A DNA stretch of 64,000 nt from Cellulomonas sp. C5510. GTDB lineage: Bacteria; Actinomycetota; Actinomycetes; Actinomycetales; Cellulomonadaceae. Shown piece by piece: positions 8,250 through 16,123 of this stretch. The position numbers were made by a program, and so were the translations under genes. Under the pieces are notes generated by a model. It was not told the origin of the DNA. It made no database searches and saw only the letters and a list, made by a program, of their open reading frames with translations. Every line of letters begins with the position of its first letter. Position 1 is the first letter of the stretch. The stretch covers positions 1,736,001-1,800,000 of the forward strand of contig NZ_CP081862.1 of the NCBI RefSeq assembly GCF_019797765.1, written 5' to 3'.

Positions 8250-8545
8250 GCAACCTCGTCGCGAGTCACGTCGCCTCCGTCCTGCCGACCGTCTGCCCGG
8301 TGGCGCCTCCGGGCGCCCAGGCCTACGCCGACCAGATGACCGGCTACGTCATGTGGGGCGTGCTCATCCTGCTCGCCATCGGCGTGATCATCGGGATTGG
8401 TGCAATCGTCGGGGGACGGGTGTTCGCGCTGCCGCACGCCAGCAAGGCCGGGATCGTCTCGGTCGTCATGATGTTCATCGCCGGGATCGCGTACATGATC
8501 GTGCCGCCGATGGTCGCGGGCATCACCGGCGCGGGCTGCGTGTGA
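8246..8545 (+). CDS. Small two-helix membrane protein, pilin (VirB2/TrbC)-like candidate
   Basis: 99 residues from ATG 8246, with a GAAAGGA ribosome site. Two hydrophobic helices ('WGVLILLAIGVIIGIGAIVGG' and 'IVSVVMMFIAGIAYMIV') are separated by a short basic loop. This is the size and topology of VirB2/TrbC pilins and it sits where such a gene is expected, upstream of VirB6-like and VirB4 genes. There is no clear signal peptidase site. Calling it a pilin is inference. It overlaps the previous stop and the next start (TGATG). Confidence 0.55.
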   Translation: MSNLVASHVASVLPTVCPVAPPGAQAYADQMTGYVMWGVLILLAIGVIIGIGAIVGGRVFALPHASKAGIVSVVMMFIAGIAYMIVPPMVAGITGAGCV

Positions 8546-9342
8546 TGACCGCGCCTGCCGACGAGGCCCCAGGCTGGGGCCGGCGACAGCTCCTCGTCGT
8601 CGTCGTCGCTGTGGTGCTGGTCGTCGTGAGCGTCGGCGTCGGCGTCGCCTACGCCGTGCACGGCGCGGTCGCGTCCAGCACCACTCCGACCGCAGTCGCT
8701 GTGGCTGTCGAGGAGTTGCCGAGCGGGCAGGCGCGTCGAGACGCCATCGCCGCAGCTCCGATGTTGGACGTGGCCCCGCAGGACGCCCGAGGCGGCACCC
8801 CGGCCACCAGCCCGGCGCCGAGAATCGTCGTGTCGCCGGCGGCGAGTCTGGGCCCTGCGGACGTCCCGACCGGGTTCGACCGCACACCCGAGGGCGCGGT
8901 CGGCCAGCTCGCGGCGATCGCGACGACGGTCCTGCAAGGAGTGTCGATCGAGCGGACGCGGGCCGTGTACGAGCAGTGGTCCGCACCTGGCGCGCCGGTT
9001 GTCGACGAGTGGGCGCTGATGGCCGCGGTCCAGGCGTTCCTGGCCAGCGACGCCGGCCGGTACGTCGACGAGCCCGGCACCTCGGTGGTCACCGTGCCGG
9101 CAGCCGCGCAGGTCAAGGGAAGCGACGGCGACGACTGGGTCGTCGCCTGCGTCCTGCTGGACGTCACCGCCACCGTCGTGACCGAGGCGCGCGCCGCCTA
9201 CGGGCACTGCGAGCGGCTCCAGTGGGCCGACGACCGCTGGGTCGTCGCGGCAGGTGAGGCGCCCGAGACCGCACCGTCGACCTGGCCCGGCACGGACCTG
9301 GCCGGCGCCGCCGGGTGGCGCACCTGGACGACGAAGGAGTGA
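8545..9342 (+). CDS. Bitopic membrane protein of the conjugation apparatus, VirB8/TcpC-like candidate
   Basis: 265 residues: a short cytoplasmic N-terminus, one membrane helix ('LLVVVVAVVLVVVSVGVGVAY'), a proline/alanine-rich linker and a soluble external domain of about 160 residues ('AVYEQWSAPGAPVVDEWALMAAVQAFLASD...DDWVVACVLLDVTATVV'). Topology and operon position match VirB8-type scaffolding proteins, whose external domain has an NTF2-like fold. Sequence alone does not prove that fold. Confidence 0.55.
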   Translation: MTAPADEAPGWGRRQLLVVVVAVVLVVVSVGVGVAYAVHGAVASSTTPTAVAVAVEELPSGQARRDAIAAAPMLDVAPQDARGGTPATSPAPRIVVSPAASLGPADVPTGFDRTPEGAVGQLAAIATTVLQGVSIERTRAVYEQWSAPGAPVVDEWALMAAVQAFLASDAGRYVDEPGTSVVTVPAAAQVKGSDGDDWVVACVLLDVTATVVTEARAAYGHCERLQWADDRWVVAAGEAPETAPSTWPGTDLAGAAGWRTWTTKE

Positions 9343-9349
9343 GACGGAC

Positions 9350-10750
9350 GTGGACTGGTCGGACTACCTCAACCCCTTCACGGCGCTGGGCAACGCCGCC
9401 GCCAGCGTCGTCGTCGACGGCTGGACCGCAGCGATGCTGGGCATCTGGAACGCCGGCCTATGGCTGCTCAAGCTCGCCCTCACCATCGAAGACGAGTTCC
9501 TCGTGCCCGACCTGAGCGCCGGCGGCCCGATGCGGGAGATCTACGAGGCGACCTTCTGGATCGCCGGCGCCATGGTGCTGCTGCTCTTCCTGGTGCAACT
9601 CGGCATCGCCGCGGTGCGTCGCGATGGGCAGAGCGTGGGCCGGGTGCTGCTCGGCGTCGGTCAGTTCGGCGCCGTGTGGGTGATGTGGATCGTGTTCGCC
9701 ATCGCGATCCTCGCCGCCGCCGGGGGACTGACCCGGGCGCTGACGCACTCGCTGCTCGGTGTCGACTCGCTGTCGGCCTGGCAGCCATGGACCGGGTTCT
9801 CGACCGCCGACCTCACCGACGGCACCGTCGCCACTGTCCTCGGCGTGCTGGGCATCTTCGTGGTGTTCGCGGCTGTGGCGCACCTGTTGGTCATGCTCGC
9901 CCGCGCGGCCGCGCTGATGGTTCTCGCCGCGACCAACCCGGTCTCGGCAGCCGGGCTCGTCTGGGACGGGGGTCGGTCGTGGTTCTGGAAGACGTTCCGC
10001 TGGTTCCTGGCCGCCGCGTTCACGCCCGTGCTGATGGTCCTGCTGCTCGGGCTGGGCGTGAAGGCGACCAGCGGCGTGGCTCTGTCGATGACCGACTCCC
10101 TGCAGGCCGCGATCGGCACCGCGGTCCCAGGTGTCGTCCTGATCTTCATCGGCAGCTTCGCACCGCTCGCGCTGTTCAAGCTGCTCGCGTTCGTTGACCC
10201 CGGGACGAGCTCGGGATCGGCCATGCGCGCCGGGCTCGCCGCGCAAGGCGGCTGGCAGGGTCTGCTGAACGGAAGGGCGGACGGCGCCAGCACCTCGGAC
10301 GCGGCCTCGAGCAGCGACGCGTCCGGACAGTCCGGTGGGGAGGCGGACACCGAGGCAGCGACCAACGACCGGTTCGCTCGCTCGGCGGGCGGGTTCCTTT
10401 CCGCGTTCGGGGCGGGCGGCCAGGTGCTCGCTCAGGGCTGGGGCATGGCGCAGAGCCTCGGCAGCCAGGCGGCCGCCGTCGGTGCGGACGTGACCAACCA
10501 GATGGGCGTCGGCCACAACACCTACATCCCCGACTTCTCCGGAAGTCGGTCGCGACCTGGTCAGCGGGGCCGAGTGCGGGACGACGACACCCCGGACATC
10601 AACGGCGCCGGGCCTGACGACGAGGGCACCTTCGGTCCCAGTCCCAGTGCCACCGGCAAGCCGCCGGTCGGTGGTTCCCCGGGCGGGCCCGCCGGTGGTG
10701 CCGGCGGCGGGGCTGCCGCCGCACCCGAGGCTGCCGCCGCGGCCGTCTGA
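9350..10750 (+). CDS. Polytopic VirB6/TrbL-like channel protein (SCO6881 group)
   Basis: 466 residues from GTG 9350, preceded by GAAGGAG. About five to six long hydrophobic helices occupy residues 60-310 (for example 'FWIAGAMVLLLFLVQLGIAAV' and 'VMWIVFAIAILAAAGG'). The last 150 residues are soluble and of low complexity, rich in Gly, Ser, Ala and Pro. This is the layout of TrbL/VirB6 inner-membrane channel components. The next gene is an SCO6880-family protein, the conserved pairing seen in Streptomyces-type elements. Confidence 0.72.
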   Translation: MDWSDYLNPFTALGNAAASVVVDGWTAAMLGIWNAGLWLLKLALTIEDEFLVPDLSAGGPMREIYEATFWIAGAMVLLLFLVQLGIAAVRRDGQSVGRVLLGVGQFGAVWVMWIVFAIAILAAAGGLTRALTHSLLGVDSLSAWQPWTGFSTADLTDGTVATVLGVLGIFVVFAAVAHLLVMLARAAALMVLAATNPVSAAGLVWDGGRSWFWKTFRWFLAAAFTPVLMVLLLGLGVKATSGVALSMTDSLQAAIGTAVPGVVLIFIGSFAPLALFKLLAFVDPGTSSGSAMRAGLAAQGGWQGLLNGRADGASTSDAASSSDASGQSGGEADTEAATNDRFARSAGGFLSAFGAGGQVLAQGWGMAQSLGSQAAAVGADVTNQMGVGHNTYIPDFSGSRSRPGQRGRVRDDDTPDINGAGPDDEGTFGPSPSATGKPPVGGSPGGPAGGAGGGAAAAPEAAAAAV

Positions 10751-10764
10751 GGAGAGCAACCGAG

Positions 10765-12276
10765 ATGAGTCAGGTCTACAACGAGTACTCGCGAGCCAGG
10801 ATCGGCTGGTTCCCGTTCGGGCTCACCGGGTGGCAGGCGACAGTGCTGGCGGTCTGTGTGCTGCCCGTGCTGTGGGCGCTGAGCCGACAGGCATGGGCGT
10901 CTGCCGTCGTGCTGCTGCTGATCGCCGGCGTCGTGGCTGTGGTCACCGTCGTCCCAGTGCGTGGCCGTTCGGCCCTGGCCTGGCTGGTGGCCAGTACGGC
11001 CTTCGCGGTCGGCGCGCTCGCGGGCTGGACCCGGTTCCGCTCCAGGGCATCCCGTGGGCAGGCCGACGATCTCGCCGCGGTCGACCTGCCCGGCTCGCTG
11101 ACCGGCGTCGAGATCCACGAAGGTCCACCGGTCGGGCTCAACGCAGCACGGGTCGCCCTGATCCAGAACCATGTGGTACGCACCTGGGCGGCGACCGCCG
11201 CGATCGTCCACCCCGGCATCGGCATGCGGGGGGCAGAGGACCGGGCGCAGATGGCCAAGGGGCTCGCCGACCTCATCGACCAGGCAGGGCGCACCGAACT
11301 GATCGACGAGATCCTGATCCTGGTGCGCACCGTCCCCGAGGACGGCGCCGAGCGCGACGAGTGGATCCGGCGACACCGCCGACAAGACGGCCCGATGCAG
11401 GCGCGGGCGATCAACGACGACCTGCAACGTGTCCTGACGCAGGCATCTGTCCGCACCGAGGCGTTCGTGACGATCGTCGTACCCGAGACCCGGATCGCGA
11501 GGGCGGCCCGGGAGACGGGCCGTGGAGTAGAGGGCCGTGCCCAGGTCCTGTACGGACTGATGGGCGAGGTCGAGGCCCAGCTCAAGGGCGGCCTCGGCGC
11601 GGTCACCGTGACCTGGCTGACCAGCCCCGAGCTCGCCGTGGCGTGCCGCACCGGCTTCGCGCCGGGGGATCGGGCCGGAATCGTCGATGCGCTCCTGGCC
11701 GCGGATCGCGGTGAGGACGTCGTCGCGGAGGTCCCGTGGGCAATGGCCGGCCCGTCCGGGGCCGACGTGGTCGCACGGCACTACAGCCACGACGCCTGGA
11801 ACTCGATCAGCGCCACGATCAAGCTTCCCGTCAAGGGTGCCGTGCTCGGTGCGCTCGCGCCGGTCCTGACGCCGACCGAGCCGGGGGAGCGACGCAGCTT
11901 CCTCGTCGCATTCCCGATCCTGAGCCAGGCCAAGGCCGCCCGGCAGACCGCGTCCCGGGAGTGGGCCGCTGACATGGGGCAGGGGCTGCGTGAGCGGGCC
12001 CGGATGCGTTCGACGACGAGGGTCCGCGACGCCGCCGCGCAGGTGCGCGCGCTGGAGGCCAAGCAGGCTCGCGGCAGTGCCGTCACCCGTCCGTACGCAG
12101 TGTGCACGGTCACCGTGCCCAAGACCGTGCGGGTCGCCGAGTACGGGCGTCGTCTGGATGCCTCGATCCGCCGGGCCGGCTTCGCGCCACTGCGCCTGGA
12201 CGTCAGCCACGACGTCGCCTTCGCCGCCTCCGTGGTCCCCCTCGGCGTGAGTCTGACCCGGACGGGGGACGCGTGA
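10765..12276 (+). CDS. SCO6880-family conjugation protein
   Basis: 503 residues from ATG 10765, with GAGGAGAG upstream. The N-terminus 'YNEYSRARIGWFPFGLTGWQA' and two membrane helices resemble PrgI/VirB3-like proteins, and the remaining 400 soluble residues correspond to the N-terminal non-catalytic part of VirB4. No Walker motif is present, consistent with the family. Together with the next gene it makes up a VirB3-VirB4 equivalent split in two. The GTGA overlap with the VirB4 gene supports coupled production. Confidence 0.75.
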   Translation: MSQVYNEYSRARIGWFPFGLTGWQATVLAVCVLPVLWALSRQAWASAVVLLLIAGVVAVVTVVPVRGRSALAWLVASTAFAVGALAGWTRFRSRASRGQADDLAAVDLPGSLTGVEIHEGPPVGLNAARVALIQNHVVRTWAATAAIVHPGIGMRGAEDRAQMAKGLADLIDQAGRTELIDEILILVRTVPEDGAERDEWIRRHRRQDGPMQARAINDDLQRVLTQASVRTEAFVTIVVPETRIARAARETGRGVEGRAQVLYGLMGEVEAQLKGGLGAVTVTWLTSPELAVACRTGFAPGDRAGIVDALLAADRGEDVVAEVPWAMAGPSGADVVARHYSHDAWNSISATIKLPVKGAVLGALAPVLTPTEPGERRSFLVAFPILSQAKAARQTASREWAADMGQGLRERARMRSTTRVRDAAAQVRALEAKQARGSAVTRPYAVCTVTVPKTVRVAEYGRRLDASIRRAGFAPLRLDVSHDVAFAASVVPLGVSLTRTGDA

Positions 12277-13799
12277 GACCGCGGCCGACCAGCGCCGGGC
12301 GGGACGTCTCGCGGTTGCTCGCCGACTTCGGCCACGACCTGCCCGCCGCCATCGAGTCGCCGCTGGACGCGCCGCCGGACCGGCTGTTCCGGCACGTCCG
12401 GGCGCGCGGCGAGTCGCGACGAGACCGCGGGTGGGTCCCGGCCTCGGCGCCGGTGGTGTCGTACCAGATGACCTCGGACCAGGCCGGGGCGTTCTGGCCG
12501 TTCGTCGCCGGGCCCGGCCTGCCGCAGACCGGTGCGCAGATCGGCGCCGACACCATGTCCGGCACTGCGTTCTACGCCGACCCGATCGGCTGGGTGCTGC
12601 GCGACGACATCCCGGTCACCAACGCCAACGTGATCACCATGGGCAAGCCCGGCACGGGGAAGTCCGCGACCACGAAAGCGTTCGCGCTGCGGATGACGGA
12701 CTTCGGGTACCGCATCCTCATCCTCGGCGACCCGAAGGACGAGTACGAGCCGCTCTGCCGGTTCTTCGGCGTCGACCCCATCGCGCTCGGCCCTGGCATG
12801 CCGGCTCGGATCAACCCGCTGGCCTTCGGACCCCTTGGCGACGGCTGGGACCGGCTCGACGCCCGAAAGGCGCAACAGCGTGCGGCCGTCGTCTTCTCCC
12901 GCTGGCTCACGCTGGTGCGCGGCCTCGTCGGCAGCCAGCGAATCGGCGAGCAGCGGGTTCCCTTCGGCCCGTCCGAGGAAGCGATCGTCAAGACCGCGCT
13001 GCACGACCTCACCGGCTACACGCGCGCCGCCTCGAGCCTGACCGAGACGACGATCCCGAGGTTGTGGCACCACCTCGACGAGCCGTCCGCCGCATTGGTC
13101 GAGCTGTGCCGGTTCGCCACCCGGCAGCAGTTCCTGGACGAGAGTCGTCTGCTGCGCGACGCCCTGGGCCAGCTCGTCTCCGGGGCGCTCGCCGGGCTGT
13201 TCGACGACCACACCAACATCGCCGTCGACTGGACCGCCCCCATCCAGTCGCTGTCCCTGTCGCGGCTCAGCCCGTTGGGCGACGAGGCGATCGGCATCGC
13301 CCTGCTCGCGCTGAACTCCTGGGGCCGGGGCATGCGCGAGATCGCCGCGCCGGGCGACCTGCGCATCGTCGTGCGCGACGAGGTCTGGAAGGTCATGCGC
13401 CTCGGCGTGGACGCCGTGAAGTCCCTCGACGAGGACTTCCGCCTCTCCCGCGGTGTCGCGGGCAAGGGCGGGGACATCCAGTGGGCCAACGCGCACAAGC
13501 CGTCGGACATGCTCACCGTGGGTGACATCGGCTCCCAGGCCGCGAACATCGCCCGCGACCTCATGCACCTCGCGGACATCAAGATCCTGCACGGCCAGAA
13601 GCCAGAGATCGCCCACGACCTCGACACCATGCTCGGCCTCGGCCCGCAAGCCACCGCGGCGATCACCGGCTGGGCGATGCAGCGCAAGGGCCGGGCACTG
13701 TGGATGGTGGGGGAGCACCCGTACAAGGTCGAGACCCGTCTGCACCCTGTCGAGCAGCATCTGACCTGGACCAACGAGGCCATCGCCGGGGCGGCGTAG
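12273..13799 (+). CDS. VirB4-like conjugative transfer ATPase
   Basis: 508 residues from GTG 12273. Walker A is 'GKPGTGKSATTK' (about residue 126) and the Walker B-like strand is 'DLRIVVRDEVWKVM'. 'VSRGVAGKG...WANAHKPSD' and 'NIARDLMHLADIKILHGQ' match the C-terminal RecA-like domain of VirB4. It would energise assembly of the transfer channel from the cytoplasmic face. The start was chosen at the 4-bp overlap with the SCO6880 gene; the frame is open further upstream, but that part is shadow. Confidence 0.85.
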   Translation: MRPRPTSAGRDVSRLLADFGHDLPAAIESPLDAPPDRLFRHVRARGESRRDRGWVPASAPVVSYQMTSDQAGAFWPFVAGPGLPQTGAQIGADTMSGTAFYADPIGWVLRDDIPVTNANVITMGKPGTGKSATTKAFALRMTDFGYRILILGDPKDEYEPLCRFFGVDPIALGPGMPARINPLAFGPLGDGWDRLDARKAQQRAAVVFSRWLTLVRGLVGSQRIGEQRVPFGPSEEAIVKTALHDLTGYTRAASSLTETTIPRLWHHLDEPSAALVELCRFATRQQFLDESRLLRDALGQLVSGALAGLFDDHTNIAVDWTAPIQSLSLSRLSPLGDEAIGIALLALNSWGRGMREIAAPGDLRIVVRDEVWKVMRLGVDAVKSLDEDFRLSRGVAGKGGDIQWANAHKPSDMLTVGDIGSQAANIARDLMHLADIKILHGQKPEIAHDLDTMLGLGPQATAAITGWAMQRKGRALWMVGEHPYKVETRLHPVEQHLTWTNEAIAGAA

Positions 13800-13802
13800 A
13801 CC

Positions 13803-14894
13803 ATGAAGGCACTCGTGATCGGGATCGTGGCGGTGCTCATCCTGCCCGTCGCGCTCGTGCTGATGGGTGCAGCGGTGGTCGTGTCCACCGTCTCCGGCGG
13901 GGCAGTCCAGGCGGTGTGCACGGTCCCGGTCGAGGCCGAGGAGACCGCGGTGATCCTCACCGACGGCGACCCGGCCGGCGAGGGCGGGCTCGGCTTCGAG
14001 CTGCCGGCACCTGGAACGCCTCGGCTGGCGTCGCTACGCAACCCGGCGGCGGCCATCCCCGACGACATCCGCGTGCTCTACATCGCCGCCGCTGATCGGT
14101 ACCACCTGCCCTGGACCCTCCTCGCGGGCATCGGCATGGCAGAGACCGCGCACGGGCGCACCCGCGCGATGAGCCCGGCGGGCGCGCAGGGCCTCATGCA
14201 GTTCATGCCGGCCACCTGGGCCCGGTACGGCGTCGACGGGTCCGGCGACGGGCGCGCCGACATCCACAACGACGCCGACTCGGTGATGAGCGCGGCGAAC
14301 TACCTCACCGCCTCCGGGGTCGCCGCAGGCGTCGACGGCGTGCGCCGAGCGATCTTCGCCTACAACCACGCCGACTGGTACGTCAACGACGTCCTGTTCT
14401 ACGCCGCCGCGTACGGGGGAGGGTTGGTCGTCGGTGACCCGGTCGACTGCGGCATCGGCGGTGTCGGCAACCCCAGTCTGCCCAGCCTGCCGAACCAGCA
14501 GATCGCTACGGTCCTGGCGTTCGCAACCGCACAGCTCGGCGAACCGTACGTCTACGGCGCCAACGGCCCGGACTCCTGGGACTGCTCCTCGTTCACGCGA
14601 GCCGCGTTCGCGCAGATCGGCGTCACGCTTCCGCGCACCGCCGCCGGCCAGCGGAACTGGGTCGCCCAGGGCAACGGCTACCAGGTTCCGCTCGGCCAGG
14701 AGCAACCCGGTGACCTGATCTTCACCGACAGCTACCTCGGCCCCAACCGCGTCGGCCACGTGATGATCGTCTTCGACCCGGACAGGCGGCTCACCATCGA
14801 GGCCGGCGGGTCCAGGGTCGGCCACTACGACTACGGCTACTGGACCGACCACAGCCTCTTCTCGATCTGGCGCATAGGGGCCGGCGCGGCATGA
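13803..14894 (+). CDS. Bifunctional lytic transglycosylase / NlpC-P60 cell-wall hydrolase (VirB1-like)
   Basis: 363 residues. An N-terminal membrane helix is followed by an SLT-type lysozyme-like domain (about 90-205) with the catalytic Glu in 'GIGMAETAHGRT' and the 'GAQGLMQFMPATW' motif. The C-terminal NlpC/P60 domain (about 235-360) has Cys in 'SWDCSSFT' and His in 'RVGHVMIVF'. One enzyme would thus cut glycan strands and stem peptides, opening peptidoglycan for the conjugation channel. It starts 3 bp after the VirB4 stop. Confidence 0.9.
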   Translation: MKALVIGIVAVLILPVALVLMGAAVVVSTVSGGAVQAVCTVPVEAEETAVILTDGDPAGEGGLGFELPAPGTPRLASLRNPAAAIPDDIRVLYIAAADRYHLPWTLLAGIGMAETAHGRTRAMSPAGAQGLMQFMPATWARYGVDGSGDGRADIHNDADSVMSAANYLTASGVAAGVDGVRRAIFAYNHADWYVNDVLFYAAAYGGGLVVGDPVDCGIGGVGNPSLPSLPNQQIATVLAFATAQLGEPYVYGANGPDSWDCSSFTRAAFAQIGVTLPRTAAGQRNWVAQGNGYQVPLGQEQPGDLIFTDSYLGPNRVGHVMIVFDPDRRLTIEAGGSRVGHYDYGYWTDHSLFSIWRIGAGAA

Positions 14895-14953
14895 CGGCGC
14901 CCAGGGGACCCATCGAGGCTCGTCCGTGGCTGTCCACAGCGCGCCGTAGACCC

Positions 14954-14993
14954 TTGCTCTTGCGCTCACTCGGAGTAGGATTGAGTCCTACTC
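14954..14993 (+). promoter_or_regulatory. Promoter with overlapping inverted repeat ahead of parDE
   Basis: A -35-like TTGCTC (14954-14959) lies 16 bp from a -10-like TAGGAT (14976-14981). Overlapping the -10 is a perfect 8-bp inverted repeat, GAGTAGGA (14973-14980) and TCCTACTC (14986-14993), with a 5-bp spacer. This is the expected arrangement for an autorepressing ParD operator. The promoter elements are inferred by eye. Confidence 0.6.
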
Positions 14994-15011
14994 GACTTCG
15001 GGAGGTCGACG

Positions 15012-15275
15012 ATGCGAACGACACGTCAGATGAGCATCACCCTGCCGACGGAGATGGCCGACGCCGTTCGCGCGCGGGTGCGATCGGGCCAGTACGCGAG
15101 CGAGAGCGAGGTCGTGCGCGACGGGCTCCGAGCCCTGATCGCCCGGGACCAGGCCGTCGAGGCATGGCTGCAGGGCGAGGTCGCGGCGGCCTACGACGCG
15201 ATGCAGGCCAACCCGGAGGACGTGATCGAGGCCGCCGACGTACGCGCTCACCTGGCGGCCAGGCGCAAGGCGTGA
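15012..15275 (+). CDS. parD: ParD-type ribbon-helix-helix antitoxin
   Basis: 87 residues. 'TRQMSITLPTEMADAVRARVRSGQYASESEVVRDGLRALIARD' is a textbook ribbon-helix-helix N-terminus (beta strand, helix, then G-x-Y-x-S-x-S-E-V-V). The C-terminal helix would wrap the toxin. GGGAGGTCGACG provides the ribosome site. The stop overlaps the GTG of the toxin gene by 4 bp. Expected to repress its own promoter through the inverted repeat at 14973-14993. Confidence 0.88.
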   Translation: MRTTRQMSITLPTEMADAVRARVRSGQYASESEVVRDGLRALIARDQAVEAWLQGEVAAAYDAMQANPEDVIEAADVRAHLAARRKA

Positions 15276-15598
15276 ACCCCGCGCAGCGCCGGGTCGTCTT
15301 CCGACGCGAGGCACTCGCCCAGCTCGACGAGCTCCACGACTATGTAGCCGCAGTTGGCTCACCACAGACCGCTGCCGACCTGATCGACACGATCGTCACC
15401 TTCTGTGAGGACCTGGCGCCGTTCCCGCTACGCGGCACCGCCCGAGACGACATCCGCCCGGGGCTGCGCACGATCGGGTTCCGGCGCAGAGCCGTCATCG
15501 CGTTCGTCGTGCGAGACGACGCCGTCGTCGTGCTCGGCGTGTTCTACGGCGGCCGTGACTACGAGCCGATACTGCGCAGCGAGGACCTCCGAGACTGA
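15272..15598 (+). CDS. parE: ParE/RelE-superfamily toxin
   Basis: 108 residues from GTG 15272. The fold signature of ParE is visible: 'VVFRREALAQLDELHDYVAAVGSPQTAADLIDTIVTFCEDLAPFPLRGTARDDIRPGLRTIGFRRRAVIAFVV' with the terminal strand 'VVVLGVFYGGRDYEPIL'. ParE toxins poison DNA gyrase. The pair sits inside the transfer block, between the wall hydrolase and the coupling-protein genes, and probably stabilises the element in its host. Confidence 0.87.
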   Translation: MNPAQRRVVFRREALAQLDELHDYVAAVGSPQTAADLIDTIVTFCEDLAPFPLRGTARDDIRPGLRTIGFRRRAVIAFVVRDDAVVVLGVFYGGRDYEPILRSEDLRD

Positions 15599-15667
15599 CC
15601 GGCCAGATCGCGACGCTCGGGGTGACGCCCGTGAGCACCGATCGCCGCTGTGTCGCCTTCGGAACGT

Positions 15668-16123
15668 ATGCAGCGCACTCGTCGCACGACGCCGTATCCG
15701 TTCACCTGGGAGATCCCGGTCGGGATCGTGCTGGCGGTGCTCCTGGCGCTGGTCCTGGGTCTGCAGACCGGACGATCGCTGGCGAACCTCGTGGCCGGCA
15801 ACGGGTGGGTGTTCGTCGACCGGATGGCACTGTTCACCACGCTCGCCCCCCTGCTCAGCGGACAGGCGAGCGCGGGCCTCGCCGTGCCACGACCTGCCTC
15901 CACCGGGCTGCTCTGGACGTGCGTCGGCCTCGTCGAGCTGGTCATCGTCGCGCTGATCGGGTGGGCGGTGAAGCTCGGGCTCGACCGCTGGGGACCCGCC
16001 CGCATGCACGGCATGGCCACCGCCGCAGAGGCCGAGACGCTGCTCGGCCGCACCCGGCTGCGCAGGCACGCCAAGGTGATCCGTCCCGACCTCTACGGCG
16101 CACCGCGGGGCAGTCGGCGATGA
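15668..16123 (+). CDS. Two-helix membrane protein preceding the coupling ATPase
   Basis: 151 residues with two clear membrane helices ('IPVGIVLAVLLALVLGLQTG' and 'GLLWTCVGLVELVIVALIGWAV') and a basic C-terminus ('LLGRTRLRRHAKVIRPDLYG'). It overlaps the VirD4-type gene by ATGA. Since that ATPase has no membrane segment of its own, this gene plausibly encodes the detached membrane anchor of a split VirD4; this is inference. A GTG at 15650 would add six residues. Confidence 0.65.
   Translation: MQRTRRTTPYPFTWEIPVGIVLAVLLALVLGLQTGRSLANLVAGNGWVFVDRMALFTTLAPLLSGQASAGLAVPRPASTGLLWTCVGLVELVIVALIGWAVKLGLDRWGPARMHGMATAAEAETLLGRTRLRRHAKVIRPDLYGAPRGSRR

Noticed and set aside
14891..15598. Longer version of the toxin gene starting at 14891
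   Set aside because: It would cover the ParD promoter, operator and gene. The GTG at 15272 overlapping the parD stop is the normal arrangement.
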